Positions 19,596-30,039 of a DNA stretch of 64,000 nucleotides are shown in pieces. Source of the stretch: Streptomycetaceae bacterium (GTDB lineage: Bacteria; Actinomycetota; Actinomycetes; Nanopelagicales; Nanopelagicaceae); assembly GCA_007279945.1 (NCBI GenBank), contig QYPG01000028.1, positions 1-64,000 of the forward strand, read 5' to 3'. Below the pieces are notes generated by a model that saw only the letters and a list, made by a program, of their open reading frames with translations, ran no database searches and was not told where the DNA came from. A program made the position numbers and the translations under genes. Within the stretch, counting starts at the first letter, position 1; the number at the start of each line of letters is the position of its first letter.

Positions 19596-22445
19596 ATGGT
19601 TGATTACGACGCGTTTTCACGTCGACATATAGGACCAACCTCAGCAGATGAAGTATCTATGTTACAGGCTCTCGGATACTCAGATCTTGAATCATTTATT
19701 CGTGATGTAGTTCCATCAAATATCGCAGTTCATGGTGTTGTCGAAAGCGCTCTTGATAGTGCGAGGACTGAAGTCGAAGTAATCGCAGAGCTACGCTTAA
19801 TTGCCGCAGAGAATAAAGTTTTTCGTTCACTAATAGGAACTGGATATTATGGAACCATAGTTCCTCCAGTTATCAAGCGAAATGTTTTTGAAAATCCAGC
19901 TTGGTACACGGCATATACACCTTATCAACCTGAAATATCTCAAGGTCGACTTGAGGCTCTCTTTGCTTTTCAGACCATGATCTGTGAATTAACTGCCCTT
20001 AATATCTCTAATGCATCGATGCTCGATGAGAGTACCGCCGCGGCAGAGGCTATGACACTTGCCAGACGCGCGTCAAAGCTCAGTGATGACGCTGTTTTTT
20101 TGATCGAAGAACATGTGCATCCACAGACTAAGGCCGTTCTTCTTACACGTGCAAAGCCGCTTGGTATCACAGTAGTTGAGATTGATTCTGGGCACGTGGT
20201 TCGAGATGGTTATGAGGGCGAATTCTTTGGTGCCTTGCTCCAATATCCAGATACAACGGGAACCGTGATTGATTATTCACACTTCGCTGATTATGCACAC
20301 TCTCGCAATGCCTTTGTCATTGCGGCTACCGATCTACTTGCATTAACACTGTTGAAAGCTCCAGGAGAGTGGGGTGCCGATATCGCTGTTGGAACATCAC
20401 AGCGCTTCGGAGTACCTATGGGATTCGGTGGCCCTCATGCTGGCTTCTTAGCGGTACGTAACGGACTAGAACGTTCGATGCCTGGACGTCTTGTGGGACA
20501 AAGCATTGATGCAACCGGAAGGCCTGCATTTCGATTAGCACTACAAACTCGCGAACAACATATCCGTCGCGACAAGGCAACGTCAAATATCTGTACAGCG
20601 CAAGTTCTCCTGGCAAACATGAGTGCTTTCTATGCGATGTGGCATGGTCCGCTTGGGTTACGACACATTGCAGAAAAAGTACATGGCTTTGCATCTCGGT
20701 TGCATGCGGCAACAAAGGCTAGCGCTGATGTTATTTTTGATACCGTTCACATCACTGTCGATGATGCACGTGTAATTCACGCGAAAGCGACTGCTCTGGG
20801 CATTAATTTTGCACGGGTGAGCGATACCGAGGTGAGAGTCTCCTTTGATGAAGAGACCACTGAAGAAACTTTCGCTGATGTGCTTTCAATTTTTGGTGTA
20901 AAGGATGCTGTAGGGCAGAAGATCCCCTCACAATTCCTGCGTACGAGCAAGTACTTAACCCATCCTGTATTTAATACTAATCACAGCGAAACAGGGATGA
21001 TGCGTTATCTACGCAATTTAGCTGATAAGGATTTGGCATTAGATCGAACAATGATTCCTTTAGGTTCATGCACTATGAAACTCAATGCAGTAACCGAGAT
21101 GGAAGCTGTCACGTGGCCGGAGTTTTCTTCACTGCACCCATTTGCGCCAGCTGATCAGAGCGCTGGATCGCGTAAGTTGATTCAACAGTTATCGGAGTGG
21201 TTAGTCGCGATCACTGGGTATGACGCAGTATCTCTTCAGCCTAATGCGGGGAGTCAAGGGGAGTTCGCTGGCTTACTTGCGATTAGAAATTATCATGATT
21301 CACGCGCAGACCAGGCGCGAAATATATGTCTTATTCCATCAAGTGCTCATGGAACAAATGCCGCCTCAGCGGTCATGGCTGGAATGAAGGTTGTTGTAGT
21401 TGAGTGTGATGACAATGGAAATGTGTCGGTAGATGACATTAAAGACAAGATTGTTGAACATGGCTCCAAACTCGCCGCCTTAATGATCACCTATCCATCA
21501 ACACATGGAGTATTTGAAACCGCTGTCTCCGACATCTGCGCCTTGGTGCATGATGCTGGTGGCCAGGTCTACGTCGATGGCGCCAATTTGAATGCGTTGG
21601 TGGGCCTTGCTCAACCTGGAAAGTTTGGCGCTGATGTTTCTCACTTAAATCTGCATAAAACCTTTGCGATTCCACACGGCGGAGGAGGCCCTGGAGTAGG
21701 TCCGGTTATTTCACGTGCACACCTTGCGCCCTTTCTGCCTAATCATCCGATGGATACATTAGCTGGACCAGCGACTGGACCTGGTCCAATCTCAGCGGCC
21801 CCATTTGGTTCGGCTAGCATCTTGCCCATTTCGTGGGCTTACATTCGCTTGCTGGGCGGACATGGGGTAACTCATGCGACTCAAGTGGCGATCGTGTCGG
21901 CAAATTACATTGCTTTGCGACTTTCAGATGCATATCCAGTTCTCTACACCGGCCTCAATGGCCGAGTAGCCCATGAGTGCATCCTCGATATTCGAGGAAT
22001 AACGAAGGATTCGGGAGTTAGCGTTGATGATATTGCAAAGAGATTGATGGACTACGGCTTCCATGCTCCAACCATGTCTTTTCCTGTCGCCGGTACCTTG
22101 ATGATTGAACCGACTGAGTCAGAGGATATAACCGAGATTCACCGCTTTATCGATGCGATGCTATCCATTCGCGCAGAGATACAAGAGATTATTGATGCAA
22201 AGGTGAGCGTGGAAGCCTCTGCTTTGCGCCATGCGCCCCATACAGCGCTCTCGGTTGCCTCAACCCAGTGGGAGAGGGAGTACACCCGCGAGAAGGGCGG
22301 GCATCCAGTTCTCCTTGATGGTCTAGTTCCTGGGGAGTCGATCGGTTCACGTATGAAGTATTGGCCGCCGGTCTCACGTATCGATGGAGTTCATGGCGAT
22401 CGCAATTTGGTCTGTGCCTGTACGCCATTGGATGAGTATCGGTAG
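19596..22445 (+). CDS. gcvP: Glycine dehydrogenase (decarboxylating), P protein
   Basis: This PLP enzyme of the glycine cleavage system decarboxylates glycine and passes the aminomethyl group to GcvH. The product has 949 residues, the single-chain form. The PLP lysine lies in [30 protein letters not shown] and the EPTESE segment are family motifs. ATG 19596 has AGGGG 9 nt upstream and begins [17 protein letters not shown] 19587 would leave no ribosome binding site. No glycine riboswitch is visible in the 60-bp upstream gap. Confidence 0.96.
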   Translation: MVDYDAFSRRHIGPTSADEVSMLQALGYSDLESFIRDVVPSNIAVHGVVESALDSARTEVEVIAELRLIAAENKVFRSLIGTGYYGTIVPPVIKRNVFENPAWYTAYTPYQPEISQGRLEALFAFQTMICELTALNISNASMLDESTAAAEAMTLARRASKLSDDAVFLIEEHVHPQTKAVLLTRAKPLGITVVEIDSGHVVRDGYEGEFFGALLQYPDTTGTVIDYSHFADYAHSRNAFVIAATDLLALTLLKAPGEWGADIAVGTSQRFGVPMGFGGPHAGFLAVRNGLERSMPGRLVGQSIDATGRPAFRLALQTREQHIRRDKATSNICTAQVLLANMSAFYAMWHGPLGLRHIAEKVHGFASRLHAATKASADVIFDTVHITVDDARVIHAKATALGINFARVSDTEVRVSFDEETTEETFADVLSIFGVKDAVGQKIPSQFLRTSKYLTHPVFNTNHSETGMMRYLRNLADKDLALDRTMIPLGSCTMKLNAVTEMEAVTWPEFSSLHPFAPADQSAGSRKLIQQLSEWLVAITGYDAVSLQPNAGSQGEFAGLLAIRNYHDSRADQARNICLIPSSAHGTNAASAVMAGMKVVVVECDDNGNVSVDDIKDKIVEHGSKLAALMITYPSTHGVFETAVSDICALVHDAGGQVYVDGANLNALVGLAQPGKFGADVSHLNLHKTFAIPHGGGGPGVGPVISRAHLAPFLPNHPMDTLAGPATGPGPISAAPFGSASILPISWAYIRLLGGHGVTHATQVAIVSANYIALRLSDAYPVLYTGLNGRVAHECILDIRGITKDSGVSVDDIAKRLMDYGFHAPTMSFPVAGTLMIEPTESEDITEIHRFIDAMLSIRAEIQEIIDAKVSVEASALRHAPHTALSVASTQWEREYTREKGGHPVLLDGLVPGESIGSRMKYWPPVSRIDGVHGDRNLVCACTPLDEYR

Positions 22446-22455
22446 GAGAGGTGTA

Positions 22456-22500
22456 AAAGTCAGAGACTTTCATTTCTCTTCTTTACTTTACATAATGTAA
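22456..22500. terminator. Weak candidate terminator/palindrome between convergent gcvP and lnt
   Basis: A 5-bp stem AAAGT (22456-22460) / ACTTT (22466-22470) is followed by a T-rich run. A separate 13-bp palindrome TTACATAATGTAA lies at 22488-22500. The stem is short, so this is only a suggestion. Confidence 0.25.
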
Positions 22501-22510
22501 CTTATCGGCG

Positions 22511-23884
22511 TTAGGTATGTGTGAGACGCCGAGCCTTGGCTACCAGCATCAACCAGAATCCTGTGGCCAGCAACGCCCATTGCCCAGCCTTATCCCGTGG
22601 TGTTTTATCCCGAATAAGAGATACGTCGGCAAAAATATGAGCCGGAAGATGCATTCGAGTTTTCTTACTCACGTTGCCTCGGTAATCGATTATTGCCGAT
22701 ATTCCAGTTGTTGAAACCGAGAGAATATTTCTGCCATGCTCGATAGCTCGAACTCTGGATATCTCTAACTGTTGAGCACTCTCAGGTGAGCTTCCAAAAG
22801 TCGCACTATTTGTCTGAACCACGATGAGATTTGAGTTGGTGGCAGCCTTACTAAGGATCTCATCATCGATAAGTTCGAAACAGATTACCGGAGCGATCTC
22901 GGCTTGATCGATTGTGAAAATTTTCGAGGATTGTCCGGGAGAGAAGTCCTCAATGTCATGTGCCAAAGGTGAGACTTTTGAGGCTATCGAGCGCAGTGGG
23001 ACGTATTCTCCAAATGGTGTTAAGTGTTGCTTGATATAGACAATTTGTGACTCCTTTGTCCACGCAATAGATACATTGCGTAACTCTCCTTGAGAACGTA
23101 TGACTGCGCCAACTATAAGTGGTTTTTCGAACGCATTCAGGGTATCTCCCACTGATTGATTGGTGAATGGATCTATATCAACCGCATTTTCTGGCCAAAG
23201 GATAAAGTCGACTTCGCTATTCGTTGATAGAGCTTTCTTAGTTTCTTGCACGTGATTGTTAAAAACCGCAGAAGCTCTCGAATTAAAATCTAGACCAAGT
23301 TGCGGAACATCGCCTTGTACCATTAAAACTTTTGTCGAACCAATTGGATTCATTGATATAGAAGCGAACAAGATGAATAAAGGTAATAAAGGTAAAAACG
23401 TAAACTTGCGATTAATAAAAGTAAAGAGAACTAATGCTGAACAGAGAACAGTAGCGCTGAGGGCGCTTACTCCCCCATATGCAGCAATATTACGATAAGG
23501 GGCATCAGCCTGTGAAAATGCGAGCCTTAGCCATCCAAAACCACCAAACGGAAAATAGGATCGTATCTCTTCTAAGATAAAAAATATGAGGGGATAAAAT
23601 GAAACTCCGTGGCGCTTGGATAGACCAAGAGGGACGAACATGAGACTTTGGCCAATGAAAAGGATTATCCAGGGCATTGCGCCTACATAGATGCTAGTCC
23701 AATGCAGTGTTACCGCATTAAATGCCAGAGCGAAAACAAAGGAGTTTAGAAATGGTTTTGTGCCTCGATTTAGACTGTACATGTGAAACGAAAGCGCTAT
23801 AGGGGCTATCCACCAAACGGACAAGGGTGCAAAAGCTGCGCTGAGTAGAACCCCACTGGTGAAACTAATAAATAGATTTACCAT
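22511..23884 (-). CDS. lnt: Apolipoprotein N-acyltransferase
   Basis: The product has 457 residues. Five or six membrane helices lie in the first 175 residues, followed by a nitrilase-fold domain. The Glu-Lys-Cys triad is complete: Glu232 (LWPENA), Lys285 (VYIKQHLTPFGEYVP) and Cys335 (PVICFEL). It N-acylates the lipid-modified cysteine of lipoproteins. Actinobacteria with mycolic acids also have it. It overlaps the upstream exonuclease gene by 7 nt, so it probably belongs to the same long minus-strand unit. Confidence 0.92.
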   Translation of the reverse strand: MVNLFISFTSGVLLSAAFAPLSVWWIAPIALSFHMYSLNRGTKPFLNSFVFALAFNAVTLHWTSIYVGAMPWIILFIGQSLMFVPLGLSKRHGVSFYPLIFFILEEIRSYFPFGGFGWLRLAFSQADAPYRNIAAYGGVSALSATVLCSALVLFTFINRKFTFLPLLPLFILFASISMNPIGSTKVLMVQGDVPQLGLDFNSRASAVFNNHVQETKKALSTNSEVDFILWPENAVDIDPFTNQSVGDTLNAFEKPLIVGAVIRSQGELRNVSIAWTKESQIVYIKQHLTPFGEYVPLRSIASKVSPLAHDIEDFSPGQSSKIFTIDQAEIAPVICFELIDDEILSKAATNSNLIVVQTNSATFGSSPESAQQLEISRVRAIEHGRNILSVSTTGISAIIDYRGNVSKKTRMHLPAHIFADVSLIRDKTPRDKAGQWALLATGFWLMLVAKARRLTHT

Positions 23885-24780
23885 CCAAGTGCACTGATCA
23901 AACGATCAACGCTGGCACCTAGTCCGTAACGCTCCTTACATTGATAGATAGCCGATAAATCAGCAGGTGCAGTTGGCATTGATAGATCAACTTTTGGCAA
24001 GGGTACATTTCTAGCCACTTGGACAACAGTGGGTGCAATCTTTAAATAGTCAGCCCCATCAATAATTTTCTTGGCCAACGTTGGCGACAGAGATTCATGC
24101 GCAGCATGTGCACCGGCCAACGCCGCCTCAACAGAAGCGAAATTATTGGCAATCAGAGCTGCACCCTTTTCACCTATCCCCCGAACACCGGGCAAACCAT
24201 CGGAGGGGTCTCCACGAAACATTGCAAAAAGTGCGTAACGCTCTCCAGGAATCTGATATTTATCTGCAACGTATTTCAAATCAACAAGATCGTGTGCAGA
24301 AACTCCCTTTGCTAAATAAACTACTTTGATATCGCGCTTATCATCGACCATTTGAAAAAGATCACGATCGCCCGTGACTATTCGAATTGGACCCTTCTCT
24401 ACCTCTGCATAGGTAGCCATAACATCGTCGGCCTCAAAATCATCTACGCCGACGACGGGAATCTTAAATAAATCCAGTAGATCTAGGAGAATCGGAATTT
24501 GAGGTGTCAGCGTATCTGGCTCTTCTTCCTCGTCACCATCTTCTTCCAATCGGTTAGCTTTATATTCGGGGAAAAGTTCTACGCGCCACATTGGGCGCCA
24601 ATCGCCATCCAGACATGCCACTAGGCGATTTGGTTTATAGATGCTTACCAAGCGAGCAGTCATATCCAGGTAACCACGAATCGCATTCACTGGGGTTCCA
24701 TCTGGTGCCAACAACGTATCTGGCATTCCATAGTATGCGCGGTACCACAGAGATGCGCTATCTAAAAGCATTAAGGTCAT
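23878..24780 (-). CDS. 5'-3' exonuclease (FEN/Pol I-like nuclease domain)
   Basis: The 300-residue stand-alone flap nuclease is like the N-terminal domain of DNA polymerase I (Rv2090-type). Metal-binding acidic residues are visible in MLLDSAS, CLDGDWRP, DFEADDVMATYA and TGDRDLFQMV. The H3TH region is GDPSDGLPGVRGIGEKGAA. It probably works in Okazaki-fragment or repair processing. The start overlaps the helY stop (ATGA-type), the same nuclease/helY pairing as in M. tuberculosis. Confidence 0.92.
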   Translation of the reverse strand: MTLMLLDSASLWYRAYYGMPDTLLAPDGTPVNAIRGYLDMTARLVSIYKPNRLVACLDGDWRPMWRVELFPEYKANRLEEDGDEEEEPDTLTPQIPILLDLLDLFKIPVVGVDDFEADDVMATYAEVEKGPIRIVTGDRDLFQMVDDKRDIKVVYLAKGVSAHDLVDLKYVADKYQIPGERYALFAMFRGDPSDGLPGVRGIGEKGAALIANNFASVEAALAGAHAAHESLSPTLAKKIIDGADYLKIAPTVVQVARNVPLPKVDLSMPTAPADLSAIYQCKERYGLGASVDRLISALGW

Positions 24781-27161
24781 ACATCCCCCATTAAATAGGC
24801 GACTACACCGCGATCAATTCGTTTGACTGCATCTTTGCATATGGGCCGCAACTTTTCGCTGGCACCACCAATTTGATTAAGAAGATCAACTAATTGTTTT
24901 GTAGAGCGAACAAAATCTCCAACCGACATGTCACTACCTTTGAGAACACTTTGTAGAGAGCCTCCATTTGCCCACTTATATGCGATCCAGCAGAAGCCTG
25001 GATCGGGTTCACGCTGAGTTTTAACGCCGTACTCACTCTCGATGGCCTCTAATTGGGCCCAGACTGAAATGACCTCAGTCAAAGCGGCAGAGACCCGGGG
25101 ACTCGGCATTTTAGGTGCAAGGTTTTCGGCCGATCTAGATTCAAAAATCATGCATGAAACTATCGATAAAAGCTCTGGTGCGTTTAGCTCATCGAAAAGT
25201 CCCACACGAATAGATTCTGTGAGTAACAGATCGGATTCGGCGTAAATCTTCGTCAGAATCTTTCCTTGGGCAGTTGGCTTCTCACCCTCGATGTAGTTGA
25301 GATGGGTCAAGACTTGGCAAATTTGGTCGAAAGTTTTTGCAATAACATTGGTGCGCGAATCTACGCGCGCGCGTAGTCCTTCATTTTCTCGGTTTAATCG
25401 TCCAGCGCGTTCGGCAAAGCGCGCATGTTCTTCACGTTCATTACAACTATGACAACTGTGATTACGTAGTGATTTTCGCAAGTCGCTTAAATCACCTTCT
25501 AACCGTGAACGCTGACGATTATCGAAGGTTTTCTTGTGATCACGCCGGCTCAGTAAAACTTCAACTTCCTTAATTTCGCGGCGAATACTTGCGTAATCTA
25601 TGAAATCTCCAAGATGGCAGGCAGCCTGGAGAATCAACTCCTCTATTGCCGTTTCATTTTTGTGGATTTGCCGAGCTAAACCAACAACTGCCCGGTCAGC
25701 TTGAAACTGTGCGAAGGAGGATTCGAGTGATCCACGCGCTCTTTCGCGACCAAAACGTGATATCAAATTAATCGACATGTTATAGGACGGTGCAAAGGAG
25801 GAGCGCAATGGGTAGGTTCTAGTTGACGCTAAGCCTGCCGCAGCAGCTGAATCCACTGTCGGAGACCATTGAATGACTGCATTTCCTTCGATATCGATTC
25901 CTCGGCGACCAGCTCTACCGGTTAATTGGGTGTACTCCCCCGGTGTTATTGGTACATGAGCTTCACCGTTATATTTAACTAGTTTTTCTAAGACTACCGT
26001 TCGTGCTGGCATATTGATTCCAAGTGCCAAAGTTTCGGTAGCAAAGACTGCTTTTACCAATCCTCGTTGAAAAAGATCTTCTACGGCACCTTTGAAACTA
26101 GGCAATAAACCAGCATGGTGTGCAGCAATTCCACGTTCTAGTGCAGTTAGCCACTGTGTGAATCCGAGGACTTCTAAATCTTCTACTGCGATATTTGCTG
26201 TGTATTTAAGCGCCGTTGCTTTAATTTCCACGCGCTCTTCGGGAGACGTGAGTCTGATGCCAGCCTGAAGACATTGATTGACAGCGGCGTCGCACCCTAC
26301 TCTAGAGAAAATAAAGGTGATTGCCGGCAGCATACTTTCACGCTGAAGTCTCTCAATAATATCGGCACGCGAAAGTCGTTCACTTGCTTCATTACTCCTA
26401 CCTCGGCGGTGCTTACTAATGGAGGAACGACGAATTGCTTCCCGCTCACGCGCCAGAATCTCAGGATTAATCTGTCCTGGCGCTTCGAATAAATCCATCA
26501 TGCGATTGCCTATAAGCACATGTTGGTAAAGAGGAATTGGACGGATCTCGCTGACGATTACTTGTGTATTGCCTCTGACTTCTCCTAACCATTCACCAAA
26601 CTCTTCGGCATTAGATACCGTCGCCGAGAGTGAGATTACCTGGACGCTCTCCATGAGATGAATGAGAACTTCCTCCCACACGGCTCCACGAAATTTATCG
26701 GCTAAGTAATGGACTTCATCCATCACAACATAGCCAAGATTTTTAAGTGTGCCTGAGCCCGCGTACAACATATTTCGCAGGACTTCAGTAGTCATGACCA
26801 AGATGTCGGCTTCACTGTTAATGCTTGTATCACCCGTTAGCAATCCAACTTTATCCTCACCGAATTTTGCGACAAACTCGAAGTACTTTTGATTCGAAAG
26901 AGCCTTAATAGGGGTTGTGTAAAAGCATTTCTTTCCAAGGCTCAGTGCATAATACGCAGCGAATTCACCAACGACCGTTTTGCCTGCGCCTGTGGGAGCA
27001 GCAACGAGAACGCCACTCCCGTCTTCAACTGCGTGGCAGGCGGCGATTTGAAAGGGATCAAATTCAAAGTTAAAAGTCAGGAGAAACTCACGGGTTACTG
27101 GATGGGCATTTCTTAGCTTTGCTGCGGCAAATTTTTCAGCCGGCGTGCTTACGGTATCCAC
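24777..27161 (-). CDS. helY: Ski2-like DEAD/DEAH helicase HelY
   Basis: This ATP-dependent RNA/DNA helicase is related to yeast Ski2/Mtr4. Motifs are intact: FDPFQIAACHAVEDG (Q-like), APTGAGKT (Walker A), MDEVHYLAD (DEVH), SLSATVSN and QLTGRAGRRGID. The C-terminal DSHCT-like region has CHSCNEREEH. The product has about 795 residues, a little shorter than typical 900-residue HelY. GTG 27161 (VDTVSTPAEKFAAAK) fits homologous N-termini. GTG 27185 is an alternative. It overlaps the lipid kinase stop. Confidence 0.93.
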   Translation of the reverse strand: MDTVSTPAEKFAAAKLRNAHPVTREFLLTFNFEFDPFQIAACHAVEDGSGVLVAAPTGAGKTVVGEFAAYYALSLGKKCFYTTPIKALSNQKYFEFVAKFGEDKVGLLTGDTSINSEADILVMTTEVLRNMLYAGSGTLKNLGYVVMDEVHYLADKFRGAVWEEVLIHLMESVQVISLSATVSNAEEFGEWLGEVRGNTQVIVSEIRPIPLYQHVLIGNRMMDLFEAPGQINPEILAREREAIRRSSISKHRRGRSNEASERLSRADIIERLQRESMLPAITFIFSRVGCDAAVNQCLQAGIRLTSPEERVEIKATALKYTANIAVEDLEVLGFTQWLTALERGIAAHHAGLLPSFKGAVEDLFQRGLVKAVFATETLALGINMPARTVVLEKLVKYNGEAHVPITPGEYTQLTGRAGRRGIDIEGNAVIQWSPTVDSAAAAGLASTRTYPLRSSFAPSYNMSINLISRFGRERARGSLESSFAQFQADRAVVGLARQIHKNETAIEELILQAACHLGDFIDYASIRREIKEVEVLLSRRDHKKTFDNRQRSRLEGDLSDLRKSLRNHSCHSCNEREEHARFAERAGRLNRENEGLRARVDSRTNVIAKTFDQICQVLTHLNYIEGEKPTAQGKILTKIYAESDLLLTESIRVGLFDELNAPELLSIVSCMIFESRSAENLAPKMPSPRVSAALTEVISVWAQLEAIESEYGVKTQREPDPGFCWIAYKWANGGSLQSVLKGSDMSVGDFVRSTKQLVDLLNQIGGASEKLRPICKDAVKRIDRGVVAYLMGDV

Positions 27162-28018
27162 GTGTGCAGAGCTCCACTCACGCACTTAGCACTCAATGGA
27201 GTTTCCCCTAGGCGCTCACCATCTGCGTAAGCAACGGCTGTTGCTCGTATGGTGACGTTTTTGCTTCGAATAATCTCTACCGCCGGATGGCTGGTATGAG
27301 TCCCCTTAAAAACCTTTGGAAAAACTTTAAGGAACTCGATCTTTGAGACGGGATGCAAGACCATCACATCAAAAAGACCATCGTGGATAGTAGCTTGTGG
27401 GCACACAAGCATGCCTCCACCATATGAGCGGCCATTTGCCACGGCGATTAACATCGCCTCTGTCGAAAGTGATCGATCATCAAGTTGTATTTCATAGTGA
27501 CGGGGTTTAAAGCGCGGTAATTCAATAGCTATCGCGGCGTTGTATTTCTGTGGGCCTTTGGGCCAACGCATGGTATTCGCTTTTTCGTTGACTATTGAAT
27601 CAAATCCAGTTGAAAGAATTGCACCGAACCAGCGATTGTGCGATAGTCCTAAATCTATTGATCGAGGTGGCATAGAAATAATGTATTTGAGATAACCATC
27701 TAGATCATTGAGCGGCCAACCTAAGGTTCGAACAAAATCATTTCCGGTACCAGCTGGAATCATCGCTAAGGGAATCTGCGCTGGTACTAAAATCTGGAGA
27801 GCAAGATGTAAAAGTCCATCTCCACCGACACATATCACGCCATTACATTGCGGATAACGCTCAATAAACTGGTGGAGATTTGACGACATATCTTTTGCGC
27901 TGTCACCGGTTACAACCGAGAACTCAATCTGATGAGAGTGTAAAAACTCGGCCACTTGCGAACCAACTATGGCACCTTTTCCCGAACCGGAGATTGGATT
28001 AACTAATAGTGCCCACAT
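27149..28018 (-). CDS. Diacylglycerol/lipid kinase family protein
   Basis: The 289-residue product has a DAGK catalytic domain: LLVNPISGSGKG at the N-terminus, GVICVGGDGLLHLALQ (GGDG nucleotide motif) and MIPAGTGNDFVRTLG. The C-terminal lobe has MLVCPQATIHDGLFDVMVL. It phosphorylates a lipid, but the substrate is not determinable. It sits between tatC and helY, as in several actinobacteria, and has its own -10 element in the 17-bp gap after tatC. Confidence 0.9.
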   Translation of the reverse strand: MWALLVNPISGSGKGAIVGSQVAEFLHSHQIEFSVVTGDSAKDMSSNLHQFIERYPQCNGVICVGGDGLLHLALQILVPAQIPLAMIPAGTGNDFVRTLGWPLNDLDGYLKYIISMPPRSIDLGLSHNRWFGAILSTGFDSIVNEKANTMRWPKGPQKYNAAIAIELPRFKPRHYEIQLDDRSLSTEAMLIAVANGRSYGGGMLVCPQATIHDGLFDVMVLHPVSKIEFLKVFPKVFKGTHTSHPAVEIIRSKNVTIRATAVAYADGERLGETPLSAKCVSGALHTWIP

Positions 28019-28024
28019 GAGGCG

Positions 28025-28030
28025 ACCTTA
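28025..28030 (-). promoter_or_regulatory. Leaderless-type -10 element (TAAGGT) for the lipid kinase gene
   Basis: On the minus strand TAAGGT, 6 nt, then ATG at 28018. It lies in the short tatC-kinase gap. Confidence 0.55.
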
Positions 28031-28035
28031 TCGCC

Positions 28036-28851
28036 CTATTCCTCGATCGAAGTGACACTCTCGATCGCGCTCACCCCGGTTTCTACTTTAACGGCGCGCT
28101 TATCGCGGCGACGGTCTATCAGCAGGGCGATGCCACCGGCTGTGAAGTACAACAGACACAGTGGCAAAGCTAGGAGCATCATCGTCAAAGGATCTGCGGT
28201 CGGAGTGAATGCTGCGGTGAAAAGCACGATGGAAAAGACCCACATTCTCCAAGGTCGCAGAATAGTCTCTCCCCGAAGGAAGCCAATCAAGTTAAAAGTG
28301 AGTAGAAAGATCGGGAGTTCAAAGGCCAAGCCGAAAAGAAGAATTATTCGCATAACGAAATCTAGATAGTCATCGAATTTAACTAAATTGGAGAGCGAAC
28401 TAGGCGTGAAGCCGAAGAGGACTTTTATTGCAACCGGTAAAACCAAATATCCAAGTGTTGCTCCCAACGCAAAAAACGGAGTAGCACCCACAAAAAAGAG
28501 AACCGAGTTTCGCTTCTCTTTTCGGTGAAGACCCGGTGCAATGAATGCCCACAGTTGGTAGAGCCAAATAGGCGCTGACAGTATTACGCCAGCCAGTAAA
28601 GCAACTTTAATCTGTAGATTAAGTGGCCCAAGAACTCCATTGATGTAAAGAGAGCCGCAATGAGTTGCACCAGTTGCTTGTGCCTTCTTAAGATCGCACA
28701 CTGGCATAGCCAACTTAGTAATTATTGTGTTATAAAAATACCAGCCAGCACCTGAGGCAATAAATATCGCTACAGATGCACGAAAAGTTCGCTTACGTAA
28801 TTCACGTAAGTGATCCAACAAAGGCATCCGCGCGTCTTTTGTCGACGCCAT
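28036..28851 (-). CDS. tatC: Sec-independent translocase TatC
   Basis: The 271-residue polytopic membrane protein recognises twin-arginine signal peptides. The N-terminal MPLLDHLRELRKR and the six-helix pattern with AFIAPGLHRKEKR, FELPIFLLTFNLIG and AAFTPTADPLTMMLLALPLCLLY are TatC hallmarks. The C-terminus is charged and cytoplasmic. It lies 5 nt downstream of tatA. No tatB is in the window. Confidence 0.95.
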   Translation of the reverse strand: MASTKDARMPLLDHLRELRKRTFRASVAIFIASGAGWYFYNTIITKLAMPVCDLKKAQATGATHCGSLYINGVLGPLNLQIKVALLAGVILSAPIWLYQLWAFIAPGLHRKEKRNSVLFFVGATPFFALGATLGYLVLPVAIKVLFGFTPSSLSNLVKFDDYLDFVMRIILLFGLAFELPIFLLTFNLIGFLRGETILRPWRMWVFSIVLFTAAFTPTADPLTMMLLALPLCLLYFTAGGIALLIDRRRDKRAVKVETGVSAIESVTSIEE

Positions 28852-28856
28852 AGATG

Positions 28857-29042
28857 TTACTTCTCTGGGCTAGCGTCGCCCTCGGCCTTTTTCTCGTCGG
28901 TAGTCATCTCTTTCATTTCGCTCTTGAAGATTCGCATTGAGCGACCTAAAGAGCGGGCCGAGTCTGGAAGACGCTTTGCTCCAAAGAGAACTAAAACAAC
29001 AATAAGTAGAATTAAAATATGACTTGGTTCGCGTAAAAACAT
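28857..29042 (-). CDS. tatA: Sec-independent translocase TatA
   Basis: The 61-residue product has one membrane helix (about residues 8-20, [13 protein letters not shown]), the FG hinge in [15 protein letters not shown], an amphipathic helix and an acidic/basic tail. It forms the Tat pore. An AAAGGAG ribosome binding site 8 nt upstream supports the ATG. Confidence 0.95.
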   Translation of the reverse strand: MFLREPSHILILLIVVLVLFGAKRLPDSARSLGRSMRIFKSEMKEMTTDEKKAEGDASPEK

Positions 29043-29118
29043 TGAGCAAACTCCTTTGAGAGCAGTCGAAAGAACGCCTTAAGGCTACCTCAGTTCTAAC
29101 CACATTGGGTAGGTGAAT

Positions 29119-30039
29119 TTAGCTCTTGCCATATTTCTGCAAAATTTGAGCCGCCGATGCAGCGATTTCGGCTCGTATCTCGGCCGGCTCAGTCAACTCG
29201 GAAGAACCAGCAGAGGCCATGACCGAACGTATGAGCCATTCTTGTGAATAAGCATGAGAAGTGGTTTTTGAGGACATCTGAGCTTTGCTGAGATTGAACC
29301 TTTCCATCGCCTCCCTCTTGTTAGTTCTTATTTTTAGTGAGTATGGGATAGCCGAAACTTTGTCTGCAGTGGTGCCCGTAAGTGTGGCCGAACCATGAGC
29401 CTGTTCGCAGTGAAGTATTCGATCAGTTCTAAAACTTCTGAAAGCTTGTGCCTTTTCACAGTATGCCCATACGTAATCATGTAAATTCTCAGTTCGAATT
29501 TCAACTGGCTGTATCTCTCGAGTTGTTATCTCATCAGAGTAGAGCGAATGATATTTAATTTTCATCAGTTTCTTTGAAGATATTGCGACAAGAATCGCTG
29601 ACTTGATGTGATGATCATTTTCCGGTTCGGCGCGCAAAGGTGATGGGAGATTTGCGCGCAAAGAGAGCTTGTCGATCAATGCAGTAGCCATGGTTTTTAA
29701 ATCTTTACGATCATCGGGCAAGGACTGCATCACTAAATCTAAACCTAGCAACAGAGCTATGGACTCCTCTATCGTCAGGTTTCTGGGTTGGCTTAAAGTC
29801 TGTGCATTATGAATAGTCACATAACCAGAATCGAATGAAAGATCCATGAGTTCCAAAGGGGTATAGCCCGGTAGTCCGCACATCCATAAGGTAGTTAAAT
29901 CTGCGACCATCTGATTGGAGGTCACTTCAAAAACATCTGCAAGAATTTTCAGTTCGATGCCTTGATGTGCACTCACATAAGGGACTAGATCTAGAAGTCT
30001 AGAAGTTCGACTCAGTGGCGTCTGCGGAATTTTAGACAT
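29119..30039 (-). CDS. pafC: WYL-domain regulator PafC
   Basis: The product has 306 residues from ATG 30039 (MSKIPQTPLSRTSRLLDLV), which overlaps the pafB stop by 8 nt. It has an N-terminal helix-turn-helix-like region and a degenerate WYL domain (DYVWAYCEKAQAFRSFRTDRI). With PafB it forms a transcription activator of the DNA-damage response in mycobacteria. The name comes from proteasome accessory factor, but the function does not need the proteasome. No pafA is present beside it. Confidence 0.9.
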   Translation of the reverse strand: MSKIPQTPLSRTSRLLDLVPYVSAHQGIELKILADVFEVTSNQMVADLTTLWMCGLPGYTPLELMDLSFDSGYVTIHNAQTLSQPRNLTIEESIALLLGLDLVMQSLPDDRKDLKTMATALIDKLSLRANLPSPLRAEPENDHHIKSAILVAISSKKLMKIKYHSLYSDEITTREIQPVEIRTENLHDYVWAYCEKAQAFRSFRTDRILHCEQAHGSATLTGTTADKVSAIPYSLKIRTNKREAMERFNLSKAQMSSKTTSHAYSQEWLIRSVMASAGSSELTEPAEIRAEIAASAAQILQKYGKS